From Streptomyces echinatus (GTDB taxonomy: Bacteria; Actinomycetota; Actinomycetes; Streptomycetales; Streptomycetaceae): a DNA stretch of 64,000 nucleotides. Under the pieces are notes generated by a model. The model was given only the letters and a program-made list of their open reading frames with translations. It made no database searches and was not told the DNA's origin. Shown piece by piece: positions 52,407 through 60,914 of the stretch. The stretch covers positions 1-64,000 of the forward strand of contig NZ_JACHJK010000022.1 of assembly GCF_014203595.1 (NCBI RefSeq), read 5' to 3'. The position numbers and the translations under genes are program-made. Positions within the stretch are counted from its first letter, which is position 1, and every line of letters starts with the position of its first letter.

Positions 52407-52553
52407 ATGGGCGAGGAGCAGCGTCAGCCCGCAACCCGGACCAAGAGGCCACCGCACCCGCGCCGCTGGAGCAGGGCAGTGCGCCTGTGGACGCCAACGG
52501 TGACAACCTGGCTCGCAACAGCGGCAGCGGCTTACCACAGCTGGCGTGGCTGA
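52407..52553 (+). CDS. Small basic protein (48 aa)
   Basis: MGEEQRQPATRTKRPPHPRR-WSRAVRLWTPTVTTWLATAA-AAYHSWRG. GGAGG 7 nt before the ATG is a strong site. The basic N-half and a weak amphipathic/hydrophobic C-half suggest membrane or nucleic-acid association. Function unknown. Confidence 0.5.
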   Translation: MGEEQRQPATRTKRPPHPRRWSRAVRLWTPTVTTWLATAAAAYHSWRG

Positions 52554-53089
52554 ACCGATTGGACCGACCGGCCGACGGAGGCCCTCGCTGGTCTGAGGGG
52601 AGAGGTGCGGCGGCCGTGCCCCGGCTGGCCGTGGCACCTCTGCCCGAACACGGCCTATCCATCTCACCCCGTACCGAGCAGGTTCACGCGCCCGGCGCGG
52701 GTGTTTGAGCCGAATACGAGTGCGAAAAGCCACGTCCACATGGCTTTCGCTGCGCGGGATTCCGTTTCCCACGCCGGCAATCACTCATGGGGAGTTTCCA
52801 GCCGGTCCCTGGAATCGCTGCGACTGTTGGAAGCCGGCCGTGGATGCGGGCTCGGCGGGGCGGTGGCCGCACAGCGGAGGACGGCGTCGGGGGTACAGCG
52901 CGCCTGTGCCGCGCCGCTTGGACGTGCGGGCCACTCAGCGGAAACCGGTCGTACCGACCGCCGAGGAGTCCATGACTCCACGAAGGAGGGGAGATATCTC
53001 GGATTCCTGGGAGGGTCTTCCCTTGCGGCCGGGATCGCGGCTCGTCGACGGTGAAGGAACCGATGGCTACTGAGTGTCCAGGGGGAACG
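52554..53089. other. Intergenic region before kinase copy 2
   Basis: No gene recognised. Contains a hairpin AAAGCCA-8 nt-TGGCTTT (52726-52747), which may terminate the upstream transcript, and a GGAGT-CCATG-ACTCC palindrome near 52966. It should hold the promoter of the second kinase. Confidence 0.4.
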
Positions 53090-55177
53090 ATGCAGGAGCT
53101 ATCCATGAATCAGCGGGCTGAACGTAGTGCCCCAAGGGGCGCATCAGCCACGGTGAGGACACGGCTCGCATGTGCACTGTGGGCGCTCATCGCAGTGATC
53201 GCCGGCCTGACCCTTGTCTTCGTGATGCTGACGCGGTCGGCGCCACGGCCCGATTGGCATCCGTGGATCATTGCTGCGCTGGAGCCCGTGGCGTGCCTCG
53301 CCTACGCTTTTCCAGGATTCGTGATCACGAGGCGCCGGCCCCGCAACCCGATCGGATGGCTGCTGCTGGTCTCCGGATTCGGCGCGGCCCTCGATGCACT
53401 GGCGCACGCGTATGCGCTCCACGCGATTCCGCGGGATCTGCCGGGGGCCACCCTCGCGGCTTGGTCCTCGAACTGGGCATTCGTCGTCGATCTGTTCCCT
53501 TTGTATTTCCTGTTGCTGTTCTTCCCGGACGGCCGGCTGCCGTCAGTGCGGTGGCGGATTGCGGCTTGGTTCGTCGGCGGGTGCGGTGTTTGGGCGCTGC
53601 TGTTCTCGGCTTTTGTCCCGGGACCAATTGACCGCCAGTACTTCCCCACAGTAACCAATCCCTTTGGAAGTTCGCTGGTGCCGTTTGCAGACCCAGCAAA
53701 CGAAGGCGTGTTGTCGATCCTCTTTGTCGCGTGCCCCTTCTTCCTTGCGGCGGCCTCCCTGATCCGACGGTACGTCACCAGGAGCGGCACGCCGCGCCAG
53801 CAGATCAAGTGGGTGGCGTTTGCGGCGCTGGTGGACCTGCTCATGGTGCTGATGATCACGCCGTTCCACAAAGAGGCCCTGGGGACGGCCGCGATGGACT
53901 TGGCCAGTGTTGTGCTGAGCACCGCGATAGCGGTCGCGATCACGCGGCACCGTCTCTTCGACATCGACCGGCTCCTCAGCCGTTCACTCCTCTACACGGC
54001 ACTCACCGCCGGCGCGATCGGCCTCTACACCGCCTCCGTAAGCATCCTTGGGGTCGTCATACAAGGCACGGTCCCCGCGACGGCGGCGCTGCTTGCGACG
54101 GCCACAGTCGCCGTCGCCCTCCAACCCATGCACCGAGTCCTGCAACGCATCATCAGCCGCTTCATCTACGGGCTGAGAGACGACCCCTATGCGGCACTGG
54201 CGGGGCTGGGACGACAACTGGAGGCGACCACCGGACCAGAAGCCGTACTGCCCCAGGCGGCAGCAACAGTGGGCCAGGCGCTGCGTCTGCCCTACGTGGC
54301 GGTCGAGCTGAACGGTCACGATACCGACACGCTGCCTGTGGCCCGCTACGGTAGCGAAGTGCCCGACGTATTGCGCCTTCCGCTGGTCTGTCAGGGCGAG
54401 GAAGTCGGCGCTCTGGTATTGGGCGCGCGCACGCCCGGTGAACCGTTCACCGCAGCGGATCTACGACTGCTGCGCGACGTGGCCCGGCACATCGCACAGG
54501 CCGCGGCTGGGGTCAGGCTGACACTGGCACTGCTGCGCTCGAGGCAGCAACTCATCGCCACCCGTGCCCAGGAGCGTCGCCGCATAGGACGCGAGCTCCA
54601 TGACGGCGTCAACTCAGTATTGAGTGAGGTGGTATGGGGCTTGCAGGCTGCCCGCAAGTGGCTGCGCACCGAACCGGGCAAGGCCGACGAGCTGCTGTCC
54701 GCCGGGCTCACTCGCATCCACGAGGGCATTGAGACGGTGCGCCACATATCCCGGGGACTGCGCTCACCTATCGACGGAGTCGGCCTGTTGGACGCCCTCC
54801 GGGACTACATCGAGCGATGTCCCATGTTCGTGGACGCCGACCTTCCCGAAGAACTTCCTAAACTGCCGGCCGCAGTAGAAGAGGCTGCGTACTGGATCGC
54901 GGTGGAAGCTCTGACCAATGTACTGCGACACGCCCACGCTTCCTGCTGCCGCGTGCGCCTGGATGTCACGGACGATTCGCTGAGAGTCACGGTTACAGAC
55001 AACGGTCGCGGTCTCCCGGTGCCTCTGCGTCTCGGAGTCGGTCTCGGGTCCATGCGCGAGCGAGCAGCAGAGATCGGTGGAACCTGCCAGGTGGACAGCA
55101 GTGCGGAAGGCGGAAGCGAAGTGGCCGTGCAGCTGCCGCGAGTACTGCCTGGGGTAGAACTCGACGACCCGGCTTGA
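53090..55177 (+). CDS. Sensor histidine kinase (NarL/DesK class), copy 2
   Basis: 695 residues, same layout as copy 1: seven N-terminal helices, HRLFDIDRLLSRSLLYTALT, GAF-like segment, RRRIGRELHDGVNSVLSE with His504, and HATPase (NVLRHAHAS; DNGRGLPVPLRLGVGLGSMR). I chose ATG 53090 because the AGGGGGAACG before it mirrors copy 1; the frame opens at 53051 and other ATGs lie at 53063 and 53105. No response regulator follows. The sensor half is the most diverged part, so it may detect a different signal and share the upstream regulator. Confidence 0.9.
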   Translation: MQELSMNQRAERSAPRGASATVRTRLACALWALIAVIAGLTLVFVMLTRSAPRPDWHPWIIAALEPVACLAYAFPGFVITRRRPRNPIGWLLLVSGFGAALDALAHAYALHAIPRDLPGATLAAWSSNWAFVVDLFPLYFLLLFFPDGRLPSVRWRIAAWFVGGCGVWALLFSAFVPGPIDRQYFPTVTNPFGSSLVPFADPANEGVLSILFVACPFFLAAASLIRRYVTRSGTPRQQIKWVAFAALVDLLMVLMITPFHKEALGTAAMDLASVVLSTAIAVAITRHRLFDIDRLLSRSLLYTALTAGAIGLYTASVSILGVVIQGTVPATAALLATATVAVALQPMHRVLQRIISRFIYGLRDDPYAALAGLGRQLEATTGPEAVLPQAAATVGQALRLPYVAVELNGHDTDTLPVARYGSEVPDVLRLPLVCQGEEVGALVLGARTPGEPFTAADLRLLRDVARHIAQAAAGVRLTLALLRSRQQLIATRAQERRRIGRELHDGVNSVLSEVVWGLQAARKWLRTEPGKADELLSAGLTRIHEGIETVRHISRGLRSPIDGVGLLDALRDYIERCPMFVDADLPEELPKLPAAVEEAAYWIAVEALTNVLRHAHASCCRVRLDVTDDSLRVTVTDNGRGLPVPLRLGVGLGSMRERAAEIGGTCQVDSSAEGGSEVAVQLPRVLPGVELDDPA

Positions 55178-55445
55178 CCTTCAAGGGAGCGGTTATAGAT
55201 CAGAACAGCGTCGGTTGCCGCCCGCGCGCCGGCATGGTGGGGCCCAGGGGCTGGTGGTCCCCAGTGCCAGATACCGGCGGCCAGGGAGAGGCGTCATTGG
55301 GCTACTGCGGGCGAAGACGAAGGCATTCTGAACGATCAAAAGGCGGACGGATGGTCTTTGAGGCGGGCCCTGAGGGAGTTCTTCGTATTGGACCAGTCAG
55401 GGCCGGCCGGTGATGCTGTGGAGCGCGGAGTCCCGGATCCAACTG

Positions 55446-56410
55446 TCACCGCCTGCCCTGTCCCGGCGCGGGCGGCGGCGTCGGTTCCCCGTCCGATTCG
55501 GCGAGTTTGCGGGCTTCCAAGGCGACCGCATCGGCGGTCAGGACCCCCGCCCGGTGGGCGGTTGCCAGCCCGGCCACGACCTGCTCGTGGCATGCGCCGG
55601 GCCAGCAACAGTACTTCGGATCAACGCTGGGGTGTCGGCGAGGTCGCCGTGGGCGGTATTCGCTGCCGACCACCACTTGTCGTGAACAGGGGTGAAACGG
55701 CCCGCGGAACGGGCCTGCTCCAGCGCGGTCGACCCGGGGAAGGCACCCGGCTTGCGCAGCAGCGCTTCCAGATAGTGGTCCAGGACCAGGCGGGAGCCGT
55801 TCCGGCCGCCGAGACGCTCGTGCCGGGTGACCACGTTGCGGCCGTCATAGACGATCAGGTCGTTGGCGTGTAGCAGCACTCGCAGCTGGCGGCCGATGAA
55901 GCGGACCGGCACCGAGTAGACATTACCGAGTAGACATTGTCGCGGACGCTGATCCGGCTGAACCGGTCGACCCTCGGGGTGAACCGGCGTCCCGTCTCGA
56001 ACGGCTCGGTCGGCAAGGGCGCCAGCAGGTGCTGTTCGGCCGCGAAGTAGTCGCCGATGGTGCGGCCTCGCAGCCGTCGTGCTTCGTCATCCTGGTCCCA
56101 CTGGTCGACCAGCTCGTTCAGCTCGGTGAGCGAGGCGACCTCAGGAACGGGAACGAAGTGGTTGCGGCGGAAGTAGCCGATCTGCCCTCGACACCAATCT
56201 TCTCGTGGGCGCCCTCGATACCAGGCCGGCAGTGCAACGCCTCGACGCCCCAGTGCGAGCGGAACGCCCTCCAACGGTCCACCTCCATCCGGCCCTGGTA
56301 GAAGCCCAGCACCCGCTCGACCGTGGCCCGCAGGTTGTCGTAGCGGATGTGCCTGCGCGGAAATGCCGCCCAGGACCAGAAACGCGTGCACGTGACAGCA
56401 CCTCGTCACA
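55446..56410 (-). pseudogene. IS21-family IstA transposase, multiply frameshifted
   Basis: Text in order on the reverse strand: MEVDRWRAFRSHWGVEALHC-RPGIEGAHEK, QIGYFRRNHFVPVPEVASLT-ELNELVDQWDQDDEARRLRG, FAAEQHLLAPLPTEPFETGR-RFTPRVDRFSRISVRDNVYS, then after a 14-bp tandem duplication VPVRFIGRQLRVLLHANDLI-VYDGRNVVTRHERL, and finally ADAVALEARKLAES at ~55480. All are IstA. The N-terminal HTH, istB and both ends are missing. No gene is seen in 55178-55445 next to it. Confidence 0.75.
55911..55938. repeat. 14-bp tandem duplication causing a frameshift
   Basis: ACCGAGTAGACATT occurs twice head to tail (55911-55924, 55925-55938). Removing one copy rejoins DNVYS to VPVRFIGRQ in IstA. Confidence 0.8.
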
Positions 56411-56635
56411 CCTCATGCCGGCGACGACCTTGGCGCGGGACGCGGAAGTTCTGCACGGCGTCGACTGCCTGTGCGGAAACCGCTCATTTCGGGGCCGCGA
56501 CTGGACGTGCGGAGGCCACCACCGGTCAGAGGGACGGGCAGGGGTCTCAAGGCCTATCAGCGGGTACCTACCTCATCCGTGCGGCGCCAGGCGTTGTGAG
56601 CGCGTCGGCCTAGGCTTTCCGGTGGCGCCCGGCCG

Positions 56636-57001
56636 TCACGCTGCTGGCGGGCCTTGCCTGGGACCCTCTGCTGTGAGGCTGGCTGGTCTGGGATGCTTCA
56701 ACGCGATGACCGCCGCCACTCCGCCGCACAGGCCGCCCACCGCGGAAGCTGCGCCGGTCGCCGCGGAGATGACATCCGTTGTGGTGTGTTGATCGGCGGG
56801 CGCGGCGTGAGTGAGGAGATCCCGCACATCCGTCTGCGAAGCGCAGTTCTCCGCTGGCTTTATGGCTGGGCTCAGCGAACTGCCTGCCACTTCGTGCCCC
56901 AGCAGCCCGACCCAGAGCAGGACACCGCCAGCGGCCAAAGCGAGAGCAGAGACGATTGCCAACCACACGGCCCGCCGCCTGTTTGATCGTCTCGGATTCA
57001 T
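56636..57001 (-). CDS. Small membrane protein, two helices
   Basis: 121 residues from ATG 57001 (the frame opens earlier but the upstream text is unnatural). Basic start MNPRRSNRRR, helix AVWLAIVSALALAAGGVLLW, polar loop with ENCASQTDVRDLLTHAAPAD, second helix AATGAASAVGGLCGGVAAVI. GTGAGGG lies about 8 nt upstream. Unknown function. 56411-56635 shows no gene. Confidence 0.6.
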   Translation of the reverse strand: MNPRRSNRRRAVWLAIVSALALAAGGVLLWVGLLGHEVAGSSLSPAIKPAENCASQTDVRDLLTHAAPADQHTTTDVISAATGAASAVGGLCGGVAAVIALKHPRPASLTAEGPRQGPPAA

Positions 57002-57209
57002 GACTTGAGCCCTCACACAGTCAGACTCGTTGGTGCCGTCAGTTTCAGTGTGGGAGCTACGGCTGGAGGCAGCGATTCGGGCTGGACCCGCCGAGTGCAC
57101 CGGAGGGCCGAAACCCGAAACTTCGCAGGTCACGCCCAATATCGGACGCGAAACCGGTTTCGGGTTGGGGTGAAACCTCAGGCTCTTCCCCAAAACGGCG
57201 CGCGAGCCC

Positions 57210-57428
57210 CTACTCGCCGTCCTCGACGGCCGGGAGATCGGCGTAGTGCAGGCCCTTGGCCCCGCCGCAGCAGTCCCGAATGGTCAGCTGCCGGATCGAC
57301 ACTTTGAAGGGCTTCAGCGCCGCACTGAGCGCCGTCGAGGCGGCTGCCGCGTCCATCTCCGTCCACGGCTTGTACAGGCCACGGCTGAGTGTCGCCGGTT
57401 CCCCTGGTTGGCCGACGATCCGACTCAC
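57210..57428 (-). CDS. Hypothetical protein, probably N-terminally truncated
   Basis: 72 residues from GTG 57428: PATLSRGLYKPWTEMDAAAA-STALSAALKPFKVSIRQLTI-RDCCGGAKGLHYADLPAVED. Composition is natural and the winged-helix-like ALKPF-K-V-x-x-RQLTIRxCCGGxKGLHY block looks like the C-terminus of a larger plasmid or element protein, but I cannot name the family. No ribosome site is evident. Confidence 0.4.
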   Translation of the reverse strand: MSRIVGQPGEPATLSRGLYKPWTEMDAAAASTALSAALKPFKVSIRQLTIRDCCGGAKGLHYADLPAVEDGE

Positions 57429-57591
57429 CCACCGACCGGGTCGGGCCGCTACCGGTGCGCCGGCGAGTCACCCGGAGGACGCCACGGCGAGCACATGGTG
57501 ATTGTGTCCTCGATGGACGCCGAAGGCCGCGCCGAGGGGTGTGCTCGCCCGTGACGGGCTGCTCAGCGGGCCGTAATGCAAGCAGGTCCGC

Positions 57592-57735
57592 ATGCCCGCG
57601 GGCGCCCGCGACACCGGGTACCGCTACCGTGACCGGTACCTGTGGCTGACGGAGGACCGGGACACCGCCTAGGTCCGCACGTCCTCCGGAGTGGAGGCCT
57701 GGCCCCGGGCGGCGCGGGAGGTCGCCTGCAAGTGA
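57592..57735 (+). pseudogene. Short remnant with a TGG-to-TAG type stop
   Basis: DTGYRYRDRYLWLTEDRDTA, then TAG (57670-57672), then VRTSSGVEAWPRAAREVACK and a TGA in the same frame. Natural composition on both sides suggests one nonsense change (Trp expected). Family unknown; the 5' part is absent. Confidence 0.35.
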
Positions 57736-57739
57736 CCGG

Positions 57740-58303
57740 TCACCGGCTCCGGTGCAGTGCGACCAGCAACTGCCAGACCTGGTCCGCGACTTCCTCCGGC
57801 GCGGCCCGCAGCAGCCCGTGCAGCCAGTCCGCGAGGACACCCGCGAAGGTCGCCGCCACCGCCGACGCGACCAGCGGGGCGTCAGCCGCGCCGGCCAGTT
57901 CGCGCTCCTCGAGGCTGCGGGCCCGCAGGTCCCGGTGCAGCACCCGGCCGAGCGGCCCGCCGCCGCCCGGCGCGAGCAGCGACCGGTACAGGGCCGCGTG
58001 CGGGGACAGACCGGTGAAGAACTCCCGCAGCGCGGGCGGGGCGTGGACCGGATCGGGCCGCCCCCGCCAGGCGTGCAGCGCGTCCACCGCCTGCCGTACG
58101 ACGTCCGCGCACGCGTCGATCGCCAGCGCCTCGATGCCGTCGTAGTGCACATAGAACGTGGCCCGGCCCACCCCGGCCCGGCGCACCAGCGCGGCCACGG
58201 CGACCTCCGCCGGCGGTCGCTCGGCGCACTCGGCGAGCAGGGCGGCGCGCAGCCTGGCGCGGGTGCGCGCCGCCCTCGGGTCCTCGTGTGGCGCCCCGCT
58301 CAT
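57740..58303 (-). CDS. TetR-family transcriptional regulator
   Basis: 187 residues. HTH RARLRAALLAECAERPPAEV-AVAALVRRAGVGRATFYVHY with the usual G-x-x-T/A-FYxHF-like end; C-terminal domain with LYRSLLAPGGGGPLGRVLHR and FAGVLADWLHGLL. ATG 58303 overlaps the stop of the upstream DUF1304 gene (ATGA), so the two form a coupled operon. It likely represses that operon through the large palindrome at 58681. Confidence 0.88.
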   Translation of the reverse strand: MSGAPHEDPRAARTRARLRAALLAECAERPPAEVAVAALVRRAGVGRATFYVHYDGIEALAIDACADVVRQAVDALHAWRGRPDPVHAPPALREFFTGLSPHAALYRSLLAPGGGGPLGRVLHRDLRARSLEERELAGAADAPLVASAVAATFAGVLADWLHGLLRAAPEEVADQVWQLLVALHRSR

Positions 58304-58662
58304 CGTGCGGCGATGACGGCGGCCAGCGCGAGCGCGCCGGGCAGCGCCTGGGCGAACAGGATGCGGCGATTGGCCGTGGCGGCGCCGAACACGCCCGCCA
58401 CCACCACACAGGACAGGAAGAACATCTGCACCCGGAAGCCGGTCGGGTCGGCGGCGAGAAGCCCCCACACCAGTCCGGCCGCGAGGAAGCCGTTGTAGAG
58501 GCCCTGGTTGGCGGCCAGCGGAGCGGTCACCCGGGCCGTCTCCGGGTCGAACCCGTGCAGCCCCCGCCCTGGCTTCCGCTGCCACAGGAACATCTCCAGC
58601 ACCAGGATGTACATGTGCAACACGGCCACCAGGCCGACCAGCACGTTCGCCACGATCTCCAT
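58300..58662 (-). CDS. DUF1304-family membrane protein
   Basis: 120 residues: MEIVANVLVGLVAVLHMYIL-VLEMFLWQRKPGRGLHGFDP, then APLAANQGLYNGFLAAGLVW-GLLAADPTGF, FFLSCVVVAGVFGAATANRR and a last helix. ANQGLYNGFLAAGL is diagnostic of DUF1304 (about 120 residues, four helices). Function not known; often adjacent to TetR/MarR genes. Upstream lies the 43-bp operator. Confidence 0.9.
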   Translation of the reverse strand: MEIVANVLVGLVAVLHMYILVLEMFLWQRKPGRGLHGFDPETARVTAPLAANQGLYNGFLAAGLVWGLLAADPTGFRVQMFFLSCVVVAGVFGAATANRRILFAQALPGALALAAVIAAR

Positions 58663-58680
58663 GAGCAGCGAACCCTCCCC

Positions 58681-58723
58681 TTCTTGGACAGGTGTCCAGG
58701 ATAGCTGGACACCTGTCCAAGAA
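58681..58723. promoter_or_regulatory. 43-bp palindromic operator of the DUF1304-TetR operon
   Basis: Arms 58681-58699 and 58705-58723 are perfectly complementary over 19 bp around GATAG. Each arm is itself near-palindromic (TGGACA-GG-TGTCCA and TGGACA-CC-TGTCCA), so two regulator dimers could bind side by side. It ends 18 nt before the DUF1304 start. Confidence 0.75.
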
Positions 58724-58724
58724 A

Positions 58725-59003
58725 TTACCGGGTCCCGTCGGTCGACGGGCACAGCACCCACGGCGGCGCGCTCATCTCAAGCCGGTACGCCCAGGCCCAC
58801 ATCTCCTCCGCGGCCTGGGCCATGAGCGGATTCTCGACCGACGGGTCGAAGGGCATGGGGTAGTCGGGAAGCCTGAGCGGGGCCCGGGCCGGTGAAGCGG
58901 TCACCGGCTCGCAGGCGCGGAACTGTTCCGCGACCCGGGCCGCTGATGTCCCCAGTCCGCTGGGCCGCCACGGTGATGTGCTCTGCATGGATCTCCCTCG
59001 CAC
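58725..59003 (-). pseudogene. Terpene-synthase-like N-terminal fragment
   Basis: The last ~45 codons read RLPDYPMPFDPSVENPLMAQ-AAEEMWAWAYRL, resembling the start of bacterial class I terpene synthases (xxxPFPxxxNPxxxxxxxxxxxWA). The aspartate-rich metal motif and the rest are missing; the text ends at the palindromic operator. Upstream residues in this ORF look unnatural. Tentative. Confidence 0.35.
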
Positions 59004-59345
59004 ACTGCTCTGCCTGCACCCACGTACTCGGCTTCACCGGTCACCGAGCCGGCCGACGGCCAGCCGGGTCAGTGACGTCTACCGACCGTCCGAGTGTCTC
59101 GGCCCGGTGGCGGGCGGATGTTGTTCCTCATCGGAAAACGCTCGTAAGAGGACACCGCACCCTGACCACAGGTCCCTGGCACCGCGGTTGCCGAGGCGAT
59201 GCGGCCGCGCGTGCGGGGGAGCGGGGGGAACCAGGCCGGCGCCCGGCAACCTGTGCCTATGCCCCGTGGCCCGCGGAAGTAACTCACGCTTTGTGGGCTT
59301 GTCGGCGGAAGGTAAGGGCACCTGGTGGCCAGGAGGTTGATAACG
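59004..59345. other. Intergenic, no gene recognised
   Basis: No natural frame or hairpin noted; it should contain the promoter of the small hydrophobic protein. Confidence 0.4.
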
Positions 59346-59516
59346 ATGGTTCCCCTGCTTCTGGTTCTTCTGCTGGCTCTGATCCTCTTCGGTGCGGGTT
59401 TCGCACTGAAGGCGCTGTGGTGGATCGCGGTGATCGTGCTCGTCGTGTGGCTGCTGGGCTTCGTCGTCCGCACCGCGGACAGCGGTGGCCGCAAGGGCCG
59501 CTGGTACCGCTGGTAG
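59346..59516 (+). CDS. Small hydrophobic membrane protein (56 aa)
   Basis: MVPLLLVLLLALILFGAGFA-LKALWWIAVIVLVVWLLGFV-VRTADSGGRKGRWYRW. Two closely spaced helices and a basic C-tail. AGGAGG 9 nt before ATG 59346 and a strong terminator 46 nt after the stop. This is a common Streptomyces small hydrophobic protein; it is often stress-associated but not characterised. Confidence 0.8.
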   Translation: MVPLLLVLLLALILFGAGFALKALWWIAVIVLVVWLLGFVVRTADSGGRKGRWYRW

Positions 59517-59562
59517 TCGATAGACGCCAGGCGCGATGAGCGCGCCACGCTGCGCGAGGTGA

Positions 59563-59592
59563 TGGGGCCCGGCCGTACACGGCCGGGCCCCA
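59563..59592 (+). terminator. Strong hairpin terminator
   Basis: 12-bp perfect stem TGGGGCCCGGCC/GGCCGGGCCCCA with a 6-nt loop. The following 290 nt to 59883 show no gene. Confidence 0.75.
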
Positions 59593-59883
59593 CTCGCGTA
59601 AGGAGACCTCCTGTGCGGGTGGTTGGGAGGGATCGGGCGTATCGGGCGCATCGCAGGGTACGTGAGTGATGCACCGGCCCCGCAGGCCCAGCAGTGGAAC
59701 CCTGCTCCTCCTGCCTGCGGGGCTGCTGCGCCCCAGCGGCCGACAGCTCCCTGTTCAGTCCTGACAGCTCGATTTTTCCGACCGCCACGGGCCCGCGGCA
59801 GAGGCTGCTCGGGCGGCACCCGCTCAGGTAGCCTGCCGTCTCCCGGCCGCGGAACATGCACGAGGACGATGAGGTGATGGGGC

Positions 59884-60393
59884 ATGCGCTCGTCGTCATG
59901 GGGCGCCGAACTGCTGAGCGGGCTCAGGCCGTTGTCCCGGGTGGTGCTGTCGGTCTGCCTGTGCGGTCTCGCAGTGCCGTTGTGGTTCGCCGCGCAGAAC
60001 ACGTACCGGTTCGTCGAGGGCCACCACACGAAGACGGAAGGGTACGTGCACTGCGAGTCGGGCGGCCCGTGCCACGGCGCGTGGCGCCTGCCCGGCGGGC
60101 AGCGCGGGAACGGTGAGATACGCGGTCTCCCCTTCGCCGCCGACGAGGAACTCCTGACGGACCTACCGCTGTACGCGGGCCGGGACTGGGCCGTCGCCGA
60201 CCGCTCCGCCCTGCTGGCAAGCGCGGCCTGGGAATACGCCGGCACGGGGATCGGCGCGGCCCTCACCTTGTCGATCGCCTGGAACCGGTCCTACAGCAGC
60301 GGCTCGCGCGATGACGTGTGTCGCCGGCGCCGTCGCCGCGGCCACGCCTCCACCGCCGCAGCCGGTCACGAGCATGACCGGGGGAGAACATGA
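59884..60393 (+). CDS. Membrane protein with extracytoplasmic domain
   Basis: 169 residues. Helix VVLSVCLCGLAVPLWFAAQN near the N-terminus, an external-looking domain with two cysteines (YVHCESGGPCHGAWRLPGG) and a second helix YAGTGIGAALTLSIAW before a basic tail. Its stop overlaps the next ATG (ATGA at 60390), so it leads a coupled operon. Family unknown. Confidence 0.65.
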   Translation: MRSSSWGAELLSGLRPLSRVVLSVCLCGLAVPLWFAAQNTYRFVEGHHTKTEGYVHCESGGPCHGAWRLPGGQRGNGEIRGLPFAADEELLTDLPLYAGRDWAVADRSALLASAAWEYAGTGIGAALTLSIAWNRSYSSGSRDDVCRRRRRRGHASTAAAGHEHDRGRT

Positions 60394-60914
60394 GCCGACC
60401 ACTGCTGTTCCTCCATGCCGCGGCAGCGGGCTGCGGCACCGCGGCGTCCTCCTGCTCGGCACCCGTGCTCTCGGAGGCGGGACAGAGCTTGCCGAGCCTC
60501 CCGCTCCGGCGGCCGCGGCTCGGTGCCTGGCCCACGCCGACGCGCCGCGCCGTCTGACAGCCGCCGGCGAGATCGACCCGAACCAGCCCCTGGACGCTGC
60601 TGCGCGGCGCGCTGGAGAACTTCGCCACCGGCCTGGGGCTCCTCGACGGCGCCGGGCGCAGTGAGCGCCGACGTCGCGCCCTGTCGCTGTGGAACGAGGA
60701 CATGCGCTCCCGGCAGCCGCACGAGACGGACACCGGCCACCTCCCGTCCGGCGGCGGCCTGACCGGTGCGCAGCGCCGGACCGAGATCCGCGCCCTCGCC
60801 GACCAGCTCGGCCCTGGCCCCGCTGACCGCACCCAGGACCAGGACCCATACCGACGGTCGCCTTGTCGGTCCCACGGTCTCCGTGTGGGTACTGGGCCGG
60901 TGGGTAGCCGGTGA
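60390..60914 (+). pseudogene. Operon gene broken by one in-frame TGA
   Basis: ATG 60390 (GGGGAGA 3 nt upstream; overlaps the previous stop as ATGA) opens MSRPLLFLHAAAAGCGTAAS. TGA at 60555-60557 ends it after 55 codons. The same frame then reads SPWTLLRGALENFATGLGLL-DGAGRSERRRRALSLWNEDM-RSRQPHETDTG ... LTGAQRRTEIRALADQLG and stops at 60912-60914, overlapping the next start as GTGA. Overlaps at both ends show that this was one 174-codon gene. Family unknown; export-like N-terminus. Confidence 0.6.

Noticed and set aside
60555..60557. In-frame TGA as selenocysteine codon
   Set aside because: No selenocysteine-insertion hairpin noticed after it and no selenoprotein family; a nonsense mutation is simpler.
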